From positions 356,299 through 420,298 of the forward strand of contig NZ_WUAF01000002.1 in NCBI RefSeq assembly GCF_009800965.1: a DNA stretch of 64,000 nucleotides. The letters run 5' to 3'. The stretch comes from Cognatazoarcus halotolerans (GTDB lineage Bacteria; Pseudomonadota; Gammaproteobacteria; Burkholderiales; Rhodocyclaceae). Both the position numbers and the translations under genes were made by a program. The notes under the pieces are model-generated. The model was given only the letters and a program-made list of their open reading frames with translations. It searched no databases and was not told the origin of the DNA. Shown here piece after piece: positions 45,215-53,289 of this stretch (position 1 is the stretch's first letter; each line of letters begins with the position of its first letter).

Positions 45215-45420
45215 TCCGCCACGGTCTGTCGCACCGATCCGGCCTGACTGCTGGACGATTCACGATTCCCTCCCTGTTGATGCTGTCGTATGCTGGGCGA
45301 GCTCCTGCCCTGAACGCGCCGCACGGTCATCGGCCGATGCGCTGATTTCCTCGGCATGAGCGAGACGCCCGTTACACGGCGTCAGGCTGCATCCAGAAGA
45401 CCAACAACGGAGACAGATAT

Positions 45421-46170
45421 ATGAGCGACAAGCAACGCGTGGTACTGGTCACCGGCGGCATGGGCGGGCTGGGCGAAACCATCACCACCAAGATGGTCGA
45501 TGCCGGTTACAAGGTCGTGGTGACCTACTCGCCGGGTAACAACAAGCATGCCGACTGGGTGGCCGACATGAAGGGCAAGGGTTACGACGTGATGGCCGTG
45601 CCCTGCGACGTGGCGGATTTCGATTCCTGCGCGGCGGCCGTGGCCGAAGTACGCAGCAAGGTGGGGGAGGTCGACGTACTGGTGAACAATGCCGGCATCA
45701 CCCGCGACATGACTTTCAAGAAGATGGACAAGGCGAACTGGGATGCGGTGATCCGGACCAATCTCGACAGCCTGTTCAACATGACCAAGCAGGTTGCCGA
45801 CGGAATGGTCGAACGCGGCTGGGGCCGGATCATCAACGTCTCGTCGGTGAACGGCTCGAAGGGGGCGTTCGGACAGACCAACTATTCGGCGGCAAAGGCG
45901 GGGGTGCACGGCTTCACCAAGGCGCTGGCGCTGGAAGTGGCGCGACGGGGGGTCACGGTCAATACGATCTCGCCGGGCTATATCGGCACCAAGATGGTGA
46001 CCGCCATTCCCAAGGAAGTGCTCGATAGCAAGATCCTGCCGCAGATACCGCTGGGGCGACTCGGTGAGCCGTCCGAGGTCGCGGGGCTGATCATCTATCT
46101 GGCCTCCGAAGAGGCCGCCTTCGTTACCGGTGCGAATATCGCCATCAACGGCGGGCAGCACATGCAGTGA
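45421..46170 (+). CDS. phaB: Acetoacetyl-CoA reductase (PhaB-type)
   Basis: PhaB reduces acetoacetyl-CoA to (R)-3-hydroxybutyryl-CoA with NADPH for polyhydroxyalkanoate synthesis. The 249-residue short-chain dehydrogenase has VTGGMGGLGETI, NNAGITRDMTFKKM, the catalytic serine in NVSSVNGSKGAFGQTNYSAAKAG with Tyr and Lys, and the ending TGANIAINGGQHMQ, all typical of PhaB. GGAG precedes the ATG. phaA and phaC are not adjacent; the phasin gene lies 4 kb upstream. Confidence 0.95.
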   Translation: MSDKQRVVLVTGGMGGLGETITTKMVDAGYKVVVTYSPGNNKHADWVADMKGKGYDVMAVPCDVADFDSCAAAVAEVRSKVGEVDVLVNNAGITRDMTFKKMDKANWDAVIRTNLDSLFNMTKQVADGMVERGWGRIINVSSVNGSKGAFGQTNYSAAKAGVHGFTKALALEVARRGVTVNTISPGYIGTKMVTAIPKEVLDSKILPQIPLGRLGEPSEVAGLIIYLASEEAAFVTGANIAINGGQHMQ

Positions 46171-46177
46171 TGCAGCG

Positions 46178-46206
46178 ACGGGCAACCGGGGTTCCCGGGT
46201 GCCCGT
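46178..46206. terminator. Stem-loop between convergent phaB and EamA gene
   Basis: ACGGGCA-A-CCGGG, loop GTT, CCCGG-G-TGCCCGT: 12 pairs with one mismatch. It lies 8 bases after the phaB stop and before the convergent EamA gene. No clear T-run, so its efficiency is uncertain. Confidence 0.5.
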
Positions 46207-46212
46207 GCACAA

Positions 46213-47097
46213 TCACACCTTGTGAGAAGCGACGCCTTTGCTGCCCAGTGCGATCATTGCACCGGCGAGGCCGATGACGCCGATTCCCGTCAGCGCAAGG
46301 CGATCCGGAAAATGGCCGAAGATCAGCCAGCCGGCCAGTGTCGCCCAGGCCAGTTGTACATACAGGATCGGCGCAAGCGTGGACGCGGAGGCTTCCCGAA
46401 AGGCGCGGATCAGCAGGAAATGTCCAGATCCGCCATAGACGCCGAGCGACAGTAGCAAGGCCGCGTCGACAATGGTGAGGCTCGGCCCGCCCCAGATCCA
46501 CGGCAGCGAAACGCTCATGCATACGGTTCCGACCAGGGCGGTATAGAAAAGCATCGTCACCGGGTGCTCGGTCGGAGAGAGTTTGCGCGTGGTGATCTGA
46601 TAGAAGGCATAGCAAACCGCTGCGGAAAAGGCCAGTACCACGCCCTCCGGCACCAATCCGCTGCCCGGCCGCGCAATCAGGATCACGCCGCCGAATCCCG
46701 TGGCGATGGCGATCCAGCTTCTGGCTCCCACCTTTTCGCCCAGCATCGGGCCAGCCAGCAGTGTGACCAGCAGCGGCGCAAGAAAGACGATGGCAGTCGT
46801 CTCGGCGAGCGGCATGTGCTGCAGCGCCGACATTGCGAAGAAGGTGGTGCATAGCAGGAGCAGGGCGCGCACGATCTGGTAGCGCCAGCGACTGCTGGCT
46901 ACTAGCCGCGACCGCATGCCAGGTCCGAGTACCACCAGCATCATCAAGAAGTGGGTGAGGTAGCGCGCCCACACCAGCATTGGCACCGGCCAGCGGCTGC
47001 CGAGGTACTTGACCGTGGTGTCGAGCATCACGAAGAGCACGAGCGCGCCCATCAGCAGCGCGATCCCCCTCAACGGGCTCTGGGTCTCAGGGGGCAT
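46213..47097 (-). CDS. EamA/DMT family transporter
   Basis: The 294-residue integral membrane protein has ten hydrophobic segments in two repeats of the EamA domain (about 10-140 and 155-285), with family features such as ALLMGALVLFVMLDTTVKYL and AETTAIVFLAPLLVTLLAG. Members export amino acids, purines or other metabolites; the substrate is not predictable. It lies 25 bases downstream of the TetR regulator on the same strand, so the two may be co-transcribed. Confidence 0.9.
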   Translation of the reverse strand: MPPETQSPLRGIALLMGALVLFVMLDTTVKYLGSRWPVPMLVWARYLTHFLMMLVVLGPGMRSRLVASSRWRYQIVRALLLLCTTFFAMSALQHMPLAETTAIVFLAPLLVTLLAGPMLGEKVGARSWIAIATGFGGVILIARPGSGLVPEGVVLAFSAAVCYAFYQITTRKLSPTEHPVTMLFYTALVGTVCMSVSLPWIWGGPSLTIVDAALLLSLGVYGGSGHFLLIRAFREASASTLAPILYVQLAWATLAGWLIFGHFPDRLALTGIGVIGLAGAMIALGSKGVASHKV

Positions 47098-47122
47098 TGA
47101 CTCTGCGGGGGCGATCGTCGGA

Positions 47123-48028
47123 TCAGCCCTCGACGCCTCCGCGCATCATGTTCACCATCATGTCGGCAATCTGCTGCGGACTGCGCTTGCCTTCGCGATA
47201 CCACACCGCTACCCAGTTCATCGCACCGAGCAGCGTCAACCGCAACAAGGTGCGATCGACATCCGGTGCGAGCGGAAGGCCCCCGATGATGTCGCGGAAG
47301 ACCAGCTCGTAGGCGCGGCGGTTGTCGGTGATCTTGTCGTAGAGTTCATGGTCGCCGATCATCGCCAGGCTGTGGCCGGTGATGCGGTCGACCGGCGAAC
47401 CCTCGACCATTGCCGAGACATGCACTTCGCAGGCCCGGCGCAGACTGTCCCACGGATCGCTTCCTTCCGCGGCAGCTTGCCTGACGCGCTCCATGACGCG
47501 CTGGAATCCTTCCCGGTGTATTGCCAGATATAGGTCTTCCTTGGCGGGGAAGTGGTGATACACCGAACCCGGCAACAGTCCCACGCTGCGGGCGATGTCG
47601 CGGATCGAGGTGCGATCGTATCCCTGGGCGGCAAAGCGTTCGGCCGCCACATGAAGAATGAGTGCATGACGGCTCGGCGTGTCGCCTTCGGCCGCACCGC
47701 CGGCGGAATTACCTGCTTCGCTCTCGTCCGCAACGACGCCGCTGGCGAGACGGGCGCTCAACTGGCCGCGTTCGAGCAAGCGTTGCTGCTCCGGCGTCAA
47801 TGCTTCGGGGACCCGGTCGGCGAGTGCCTGCAGGCGCTTGACCGCAGTCTCGAGATCGTGCCGTTGCCAGATGTAGCGAACGCCCGATGGCGAAATCCGT
47901 ATTCCGCGTGCACGAAGACGTTCGGCCACGGCGGCCTGACCGAGCGTCGGCTCGGTGCGGGCGAACTCGAGAATTGCTGACTCCGCATCCGGCGCGTCTT
48001 CCATCCCCTGTGCTGTGTGCTGGTTCAT
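47123..48028 (-). CDS. TetR family regulator with additional N-terminal helix-turn-helix domain
   Basis: The 301-residue protein has two potential DNA-binding parts. Residues about 17-65 (EFARTEPTLGQAAVAERLRARGIRISPSGVRYIWQRHDLETAVKRL) resemble the homeodomain-like helix-turn-helix of IS481/IS3-type transposases. After a linker (66-118), residues about 120-168 form a standard TetR helix-turn-helix (ALILHVAAERFAAQGYDRTSIRDIARSVGLLPGSVYHHFPAKEDLY), followed by a C-terminal ligand domain. Most TetR proteins are about 200 residues. The start at 48028 is preceded by AGGAA; the longer frame upstream runs through the intergenic promoter region. It is divergent from the livH catabolic operon, which it probably controls in response to a CoA thioester or acid. 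Confidence 0.88.
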   Translation of the reverse strand: MNQHTAQGMEDAPDAESAILEFARTEPTLGQAAVAERLRARGIRISPSGVRYIWQRHDLETAVKRLQALADRVPEALTPEQQRLLERGQLSARLASGVVADESEAGNSAGGAAEGDTPSRHALILHVAAERFAAQGYDRTSIRDIARSVGLLPGSVYHHFPAKEDLYLAIHREGFQRVMERVRQAAAEGSDPWDSLRRACEVHVSAMVEGSPVDRITGHSLAMIGDHELYDKITDNRRAYELVFRDIIGGLPLAPDVDRTLLRLTLLGAMNWVAVWYREGKRSPQQIADMMVNMMRGGVEG

Positions 48029-48178
48029 TGCTGCGGCATTCCTGCTGTCTGTCGATCGACGTGGCTGACCCCGAATGATAACCGGCGGCGCGCGACGGTG
48101 ATGCGTCGTCTCCGGACGGCCTTCCGCGGGCATGGAAGCGTGCGGCCATTTGTCCATTAAACTTTATTGGCCAAGTGT

Positions 48179-48207
48179 TTGACAAGTTAGTTTGTTCGGG
48201 CTACTGT
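48179..48207 (+). promoter_or_regulatory. Sigma70-type promoter for the catabolic operon
   Basis: TTGACA (48179-48184), 17-base spacer, TACTGT (48202-48207). The -35 is perfect. An 8-bp palindrome TTGGCCAA (48167-48174) sits 4 bases upstream and could be part of an operator. It is 112 bases before the livH ATG. Confidence 0.6.
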
Positions 48208-48318
48208 AGCACCGTCGTCGCTCGATCGACGACGTGGAGCACAGAGCGGCAGGAAGCCGCCAGCAACGGGTTCGCAAACATGGCAACCCGCTCGACCGGG
48301 GCGGGTGTGGAGACAAAT

Positions 48319-49356
48319 ATGGATTTACAGATAGCGATCCTGCTCGGGCAGGATGGCATTACCACAGGTGCGATCTACGCACTGCTGGCGCTGGCGCTGG
48401 TGCTGGTCTTCGCGGTGACCCGCGTAATCTTCATTCCGCAGGGGGAGTTCGTTGCCTTTGGCGCGCTGACGCTCGCCTCGCTGCAGGGCGGCAATACGCC
48501 GGCGACGCTGTGGCTGCTTCTGGGATGTGGCGTTGCAGTGGCTGCGGTGGATGGTCTGGCGGCAGTGCGGCGCGGCGATGCGCGTCGCCTGGTATCGATA
48601 CTGGGCTGGAACCTGGCCTATCCGCTGGCCCTCGCCGCCCTGTTCTACGCAAGCCAGCCGGGCGCCATGCCGATGTTGCTGCAGATCCTGGTGGCGCTGG
48701 CGATCGTCGTGCCGCTGGGGCCGATGATCTACCGGCTGGCCTTCCAGCCGATCGCCGAAGCCCCGGTGCTGATCCTGCTGATCGTCTCGGTGGCGCTGCA
48801 TGTCACCCTGGTCGGCCTCGGCCTGCTCTTCTTCGGTGCCGAGGGAACCCGTACGCCGGCCTTCTCCGATGCGCAGTTCGAACTCGGCTCGATCATGATC
48901 AGCGGGCAGCAGCTCTGGGTTGTCGGCACCTCCGCGCTGCTCATCGCAGTGCTCTACCTGTTCTTCGGGCGAACCATTTACGGCAAGGCCTTGCGGGCGA
49001 CCGCGATCAACCGTAACGGTGCGCGGCTGATGGGCTTCTCGCCGGTCTTCGCGGGCAAGCTCACCTTCCTGCTGGCGGCCTTCATCGGCGCCCTGTCGGG
49101 CGTGCTGATCGCACCGGTCACCACCATCTACTACGACACCGGCTTCCTGATCGGCCTCAAGGGATTCGTCGCCGCGATCATCGGTGGCCTCGCCTCCTAC
49201 CCGCTGGCTGCGGCCGGCGCGCTCACGGTCGGCCTGCTGGAGTCCTTCTCATCCTTCTGGGCGAGTGCCTACAAGGAGGTGATCGTCTTCACCCTGATCA
49301 TTCCGGTGCTGCTCTGGCAGTCGCTGACCAGCCACCACATCGACGAGGAAGAATAA
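48319..49356 (+). CDS. livH: Branched-chain amino acid-type ABC transporter permease (LivH)
   Basis: The 345-residue permease has the LivH start QIAILLGQDGITTGAIYALLALALVLVFAVTRVIFIPQGEFVAFGA, eight or more hydrophobic segments, and the cytoplasmic loop GKALRATAINRNGARLMGFSP that contacts the ATPase. GGAG six bases before the ATG at 48319 fixes the start; the frame is open to 48175 but that part contains the promoter. This HAAT family imports amino acids, urea, or aromatic and other organic acids. It opens the catabolic operon, with livMG 2 bases later. Confidence 0.93.
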   Translation: MDLQIAILLGQDGITTGAIYALLALALVLVFAVTRVIFIPQGEFVAFGALTLASLQGGNTPATLWLLLGCGVAVAAVDGLAAVRRGDARRLVSILGWNLAYPLALAALFYASQPGAMPMLLQILVALAIVVPLGPMIYRLAFQPIAEAPVLILLIVSVALHVTLVGLGLLFFGAEGTRTPAFSDAQFELGSIMISGQQLWVVGTSALLIAVLYLFFGRTIYGKALRATAINRNGARLMGFSPVFAGKLTFLLAAFIGALSGVLIAPVTTIYYDTGFLIGLKGFVAAIIGGLASYPLAAAGALTVGLLESFSSFWASAYKEVIVFTLIIPVLLWQSLTSHHIDEEE

Positions 49357-49358
49357 GC

Positions 49359-51227
49359 ATGAGCAAGCCTGATTCACGCCCCGCTTCGATCGCGCTGCCG
49401 GCAACAGAGCCCGTGGCCGGACGTCGCTTCGCCGGATTCGCCCCCGCACACGTGCTGGTCGCGTTCCTGCTGCTGGTCTCGCTGGCACCGGTGGTGCTGC
49501 CCGAGTTCTACGTCACGCTGCTGAACTACATCGGTCTTTACGCGCTGGTTGCGCTCGGCCTCGTACTACTGACCGGTGTCGGAGGCCTGACCAGCTTCGG
49601 CCAGGCCGCCTTCGTCGGCCTCGGTGCCTATACCACCGGCGTGCTCACGGCGTCTCCGGATCTGCCCGGCTGGCTTGCGTGGGCCGGCGGCTCGCCCTGG
49701 CTGGCGCTGGTGATCGGCCTCTTGCTCACTGCGCTGGTCGCGCTCCTGGTCGGCTCGCTGACCCTGCGCCTGTCGGGGCATTTCCTCCCGCTGGGCACGA
49801 TAGCCTGGGGCATCAGCCTGTATTTCCTGTTCGGCACCATGGAAACCCTGGGCGGGCACACCGGGCTGACCGGCATCCCCTCGATCTCGATCTTCGGCTG
49901 GGAGCTCGACGAGGGCCGCGAGATCTTCTACCTGATCTGGGTCTTCCTGCTTGCCGCGGTGCTGACCACCCGCAACCTTCTCGACTCCCGCGAAGGCCGC
50001 GCGATCCGCGCGCTCAAGGGCGGCATGGTGATGGCCGAGGCGATGGGGGTGAATACCTCGCGCTCGCGGATGGTCATCTTCGTCATCGCCGCGCTGCATG
50101 CCGCCGCGTCGGGGTGGCTGTATGCACACATGCAGCGATTCGTGAATCCGACACCCTTCGGTCTGCACATCGGCATCGAGTACCTGTTCATGGCGGTCGT
50201 CGGTGGCGCGGGTCAGGTGTGGGGCGCAATCGTCGGTGCGGGAATCATCACCGTCATGAAGCAGTGGCTGCAGGACTGGCTGCCCAAATTGTTCGGCGCT
50301 TCGGGCAACTTCGAAGTGATCGTGTTCGGCCTGATGATGGTTGTCATCCTGCACCGTGCCCGTGACGGCGTCTGGCCGTTGCTGGCAAAACTGGTGCCGG
50401 TGCGCGGTCAGCATATCGAGGTCGACGCCACGGCTGCCGCGCTGCCGCGCCGCGAGATGCCGGCACGTGGCGAACGCATCCTCGAGGCCCGCAAGGTGAC
50501 CCGGAAGTTCGGTGGCCTGGTGGCCAACAACGACATGAACCTGCATGTCGAGGCGGGCGAGATCCTGGCCTTGATCGGCCCCAACGGCGCAGGCAAGAGC
50601 ACCATGTTCAACCAGCTCTCCGGTGTCGATACGCCGACCTCCGGTGAGGTGCTGTTTCGCGGCAAGTCGATTGCCGGGCACGCCTCGCGCGAGATTGCCG
50701 GGCTTGGCATGAGCCGCACCTTCCAGCACGTGAAGCTGCTGCCCAAGATGAGCGTGCTCGAGAACGTCGCCATCGGCGCGCACCTGCGCGGCAGCGGCAG
50801 CGTGGTACCGGCCGCCTGGCGGCTCGAGCGTGGCGAGGAGGCGCGACTGATCGCCGAGGCGGCGCATCAGATCAAGCGGGTGGGGCTCGAGGAATACATG
50901 CACGAAGAGGCGGGCTCGCTGGCCCTCGGGCAGCAGCGAATCCTCGAGATCGCCCGTGCGCTGGCTTCCGATCCGTGCCTGCTGCTGCTCGACGAGCCGG
51001 CCGCCGGTCTGCGCTTCAAGGAGAAGGAGGCGCTCGGCGAGCTGCTCAGCAAGCTGCGTTCCGAAGGCATGGCGATCCTGCTGGTCGAGCACGACATGGA
51101 CTTCGTGATGGGGCTCGTCGATCGGGTGGTGGTGATGGAGTTCGGCCAGAAGATCGCCGAGGGCCTGCCGGAAGAAATCCAGAAAAACCCTGCCGTACTT
51201 GAAGCCTACCTGGGAGGCGTGGAATGA
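49359..51227 (+). CDS. Fused ABC permease-ATPase (LivM-LivG fusion)
   Basis: The 622-residue protein fuses two HAAT subunits. Residues about 30-340 are a LivM-type permease ([41 protein letters not shown]). After a short linker, residues about 370-622 are a LivG-type ATPase: Walker [10 protein letters not shown] near 407, Q-loop region [20 protein letters not shown], signature-like [16 protein letters not shown] (LALGQ instead of LSGGQ), Walker [13 protein letters not shown], and H-loop LVEHDMDFV. No stop or frameshift lies between the halves. The end overlaps livF by 4 bases. Confidence 0.93.
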   Translation: MSKPDSRPASIALPATEPVAGRRFAGFAPAHVLVAFLLLVSLAPVVLPEFYVTLLNYIGLYALVALGLVLLTGVGGLTSFGQAAFVGLGAYTTGVLTASPDLPGWLAWAGGSPWLALVIGLLLTALVALLVGSLTLRLSGHFLPLGTIAWGISLYFLFGTMETLGGHTGLTGIPSISIFGWELDEGREIFYLIWVFLLAAVLTTRNLLDSREGRAIRALKGGMVMAEAMGVNTSRSRMVIFVIAALHAAASGWLYAHMQRFVNPTPFGLHIGIEYLFMAVVGGAGQVWGAIVGAGIITVMKQWLQDWLPKLFGASGNFEVIVFGLMMVVILHRARDGVWPLLAKLVPVRGQHIEVDATAAALPRREMPARGERILEARKVTRKFGGLVANNDMNLHVEAGEILALIGPNGAGKSTMFNQLSGVDTPTSGEVLFRGKSIAGHASREIAGLGMSRTFQHVKLLPKMSVLENVAIGAHLRGSGSVVPAAWRLERGEEARLIAEAAHQIKRVGLEEYMHEEAGSLALGQQRILEIARALASDPCLLLLDEPAAGLRFKEKEALGELLSKLRSEGMAILLVEHDMDFVMGLVDRVVVMEFGQKIAEGLPEEIQKNPAVLEAYLGGVE

Positions 51228-51982
51228 ACACGATTGCACAACCGGTGCTTGAAGTGCGCGACCTGTGCGTTGCCTACGGCAAGGTCGAGGCGCTCACCAA
51301 CGCCAACATCCGCGTCGGCGAAGGCCAGATCGTCACCGTGATCGGTCCCAACGGGGCGGGCAAGACGACCATGCTGTCGGCTATCGTCGGGCTGCTCGAA
51401 TCGAAAGGGCAGGTGGCTTTCAACGGCCGGGTCGAGGTCAGCCCGGACGTCGAGCGGATGGTCGCCGGCGGCATGAGCCTGGTGCCCGAAAAGCGCGAGC
51501 TGTTTGGCGAGATGAGCATCGAGGACAACCTGCTGCTTGGCGCCTTTCATCGCTACCGCACCGGCAAGCGCGACCACGCCGAAACCATGAACGAGGTCTT
51601 CGAGCTGTTCCCGCGCCTCAAGGAGCGCCGCGCCCAGCAGGCCGGCACGCTGTCCGGCGGTGAGCGCCAGATGCTGGCGGTCGGCCGCGCCCTGATGGGC
51701 AAGCCGCGCCTGCTGATGCTGGACGAGCCAAGCCTCGGGCTGGCGCCGCTGATTACCCGCGAGATCTTCCGGATCATCGCCGAGCTGCGCAAGACCGGCG
51801 TCTCGATCCTGCTGGTCGAACAGAACGCCCGCGCCGCGCTGGCCGTCGCCGACTACGCCTATGTGCTGGAGACCGGCGGCGTGGCGATGGAGGGGCCGGC
51901 GCACGATCTGCGCGACGACCCGCGCGTGATCGAGACCTATCTCGGCCTGGGTGGAAAGCACCAGGACATGCTGGCGACCTGA
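51224..51982 (+). CDS. livF: ABC transporter ATP-binding protein (LivF type)
   Basis: The 252-residue ATPase has Walker A GPNGAGKTTML near residue 43, a Q-loop with SLVPEKRELFGEMSIEDNL, signature LSGGERQMLAVGRAL, Walker B LLMLDEPSLGLAP, and H-loop LVEQNARAAL, typical of LivF. It pairs with the ATPase half of the upstream fusion. A 152-base gap with a long stem-loop separates it from the binding-protein gene. Confidence 0.94.
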   Translation: MNTIAQPVLEVRDLCVAYGKVEALTNANIRVGEGQIVTVIGPNGAGKTTMLSAIVGLLESKGQVAFNGRVEVSPDVERMVAGGMSLVPEKRELFGEMSIEDNLLLGAFHRYRTGKRDHAETMNEVFELFPRLKERRAQQAGTLSGGERQMLAVGRALMGKPRLLMLDEPSLGLAPLITREIFRIIAELRKTGVSILLVEQNARAALAVADYAYVLETGGVAMEGPAHDLRDDPRVIETYLGLGGKHQDMLAT

Positions 51983-51991
51983 CATCGCCGG

Positions 51992-52033
51992 CGGCGACCG
52001 GAAGCAGGGACCTCCCGCCCGGCCCGGTCGCCG
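51992..52033 (+). other. Long stem-loop between livF and livK
   Basis: CGGCGACCGG (51992-52001) and CCGGTCGCCG (52024-52033) form a perfect 10-bp stem; the loop contains a smaller GGG/CCC hairpin. Such structures before binding-protein genes can protect or process the mRNA so that the binding protein is made in excess. Confidence 0.5.
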
Positions 52034-52134
52034 ATACAGAACCAGAAGGGCACAGCAAGCCCTCGAGGCGGTACCACGCCCCGGCCTCGCAGCAGGCCGG
52101 GATACACGAAATCAGAGGAGTCGAAGGAGCAAAA

Positions 52135-53277
52135 ATGAAGATCAAGCAACTCGCCGTACTGTGTTCAGCCGCAGCGCTGCTCGTCAGCCAGCCGGTACTC
52201 GCCGACATCAACGTCGGGGTGTCGCTGTCATCGACCGGGCCTGGGGCGGCCCTCGGCATTCCGGAAAAGAATGCGATCGCGCTGCTGCCTACCTCGGTCG
52301 GTGGTGAGAAGATCAACTACATCGTCCTCGACGACGGCACCGATCCGTCGGCTGCCACCAAGAATGCCCGCAAGCTGGTGACCGAGGACAAGGTCGACGT
52401 GCTGTTCGGATCGTCGGTCACGCCGGCGTCGCTGGCCATGGCCGAAGTTGCGGTCGAAAGCCAGACGCCGCTGATCAGCATGTCGCCGATCAACCTGCCG
52501 GCGGAAAAGAACGTGTGGGTATTCCGGACCCCGCAGCATGTCAACCTGATGGCCAGCGCGCTGGTCGAGCACATGAAGCTCAAGGGGGTGAAGACCCTCG
52601 GCTTCATCGGCTACTCCGATGCCTACGGCGAAGACTGGCTGGTCGGCATCAAGCCGATGCTCGACGCGGCCGGCATCAAGCTCACCAGCACCGAGCGCTT
52701 CAACCGCACCGATACCTCGGTGAACGGGCAGGTGCTCAAGATCGTTGCCAGTCGTCCCGATGCGGTGCTGGTGGTGGCCTCGGGCAGTCCGGCCGCTTTG
52801 CCGCAGAGCTCGCTGATCGAGCGCGGCTTCAAGGGCCAGATCTACCAGACCCACGCCGCTGCCAATCCTGGCTTCCTGAAGGTTGCCGGCAAGGCCGCCG
52901 AGGGCGTGATCATGCCGATCGGCCCGGTCGTGGTGGTCGACCAGATCGAGGATTCCCATCCCTCGAAGAAGATCGGCCAGGCTTTCGTCAAGGACTACGA
53001 GGCCAAGTACGGTGCCGGCAGTTTCTCGTCGTTTGCGGCCTATGCCTTCGATGCCGGGCTGCTCTTCAAGGCCGCCGTTCCAGCCGCGCTGAAAAAAGGC
53101 AAGCCGGGCACCCCGGAATTCCGCAAGGCTTTGCGTGACGCGCTCGAGACCGAAAAGGAAGTGGTCGGCACCGATGGTGTCTTCAACATGACCCCGACCG
53201 ATCACTTCGGCCTCGACGCACGTGGTCGTGTGCTGATCCGCGTTGATAACGGCGGCTACAAGCTGCTTGGCAAGTAA
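52135..53277 (+). CDS. livK: ABC transporter substrate-binding protein (LivK type)
   Basis: The 380-residue periplasmic protein has a signal peptide (MKIKQLAVLCSAAALLVSQPVLA, cleavage before DINVGV) and the type I binding-protein fold of the LivK group: VGVSLSSTGPGAALGIPEKNA, DDGTDPSAATKNARKLVTEDKVDVLFGSS, and GFIGYSDAYGEDW. Relatives bind branched-chain amino acids but also aromatic acids such as benzoate or coumarate; its place directly before an acyl-CoA synthetase argues for an organic acid. It starts 152 bases after livF. Confidence 0.93.
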   Translation: MKIKQLAVLCSAAALLVSQPVLADINVGVSLSSTGPGAALGIPEKNAIALLPTSVGGEKINYIVLDDGTDPSAATKNARKLVTEDKVDVLFGSSVTPASLAMAEVAVESQTPLISMSPINLPAEKNVWVFRTPQHVNLMASALVEHMKLKGVKTLGFIGYSDAYGEDWLVGIKPMLDAAGIKLTSTERFNRTDTSVNGQVLKIVASRPDAVLVVASGSPAALPQSSLIERGFKGQIYQTHAAANPGFLKVAGKAAEGVIMPIGPVVVVDQIEDSHPSKKIGQAFVKDYEAKYGAGSFSSFAAYAFDAGLLFKAAVPAALKKGKPGTPEFRKALRDALETEKEVVGTDGVFNMTPTDHFGLDARGRVLIRVDNGGYKLLGK

Positions 53278-53289
53278 GGAGGTGCAGCC

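Noticed and set aside
45328-45339. 12-bp palindrome CATCGGCCGATG upstream of phaB
   Set aside because: GC-rich palindromes of this size occur by chance in such DNA, and no promoter elements can be tied to it.
48167-48174. TTGGCCAA as the operator of the TetR-type regulator
   Set aside because: Only 8 bases are palindromic; flanks do not extend the symmetry. It is mentioned near the promoter but too weak to call as an operator.
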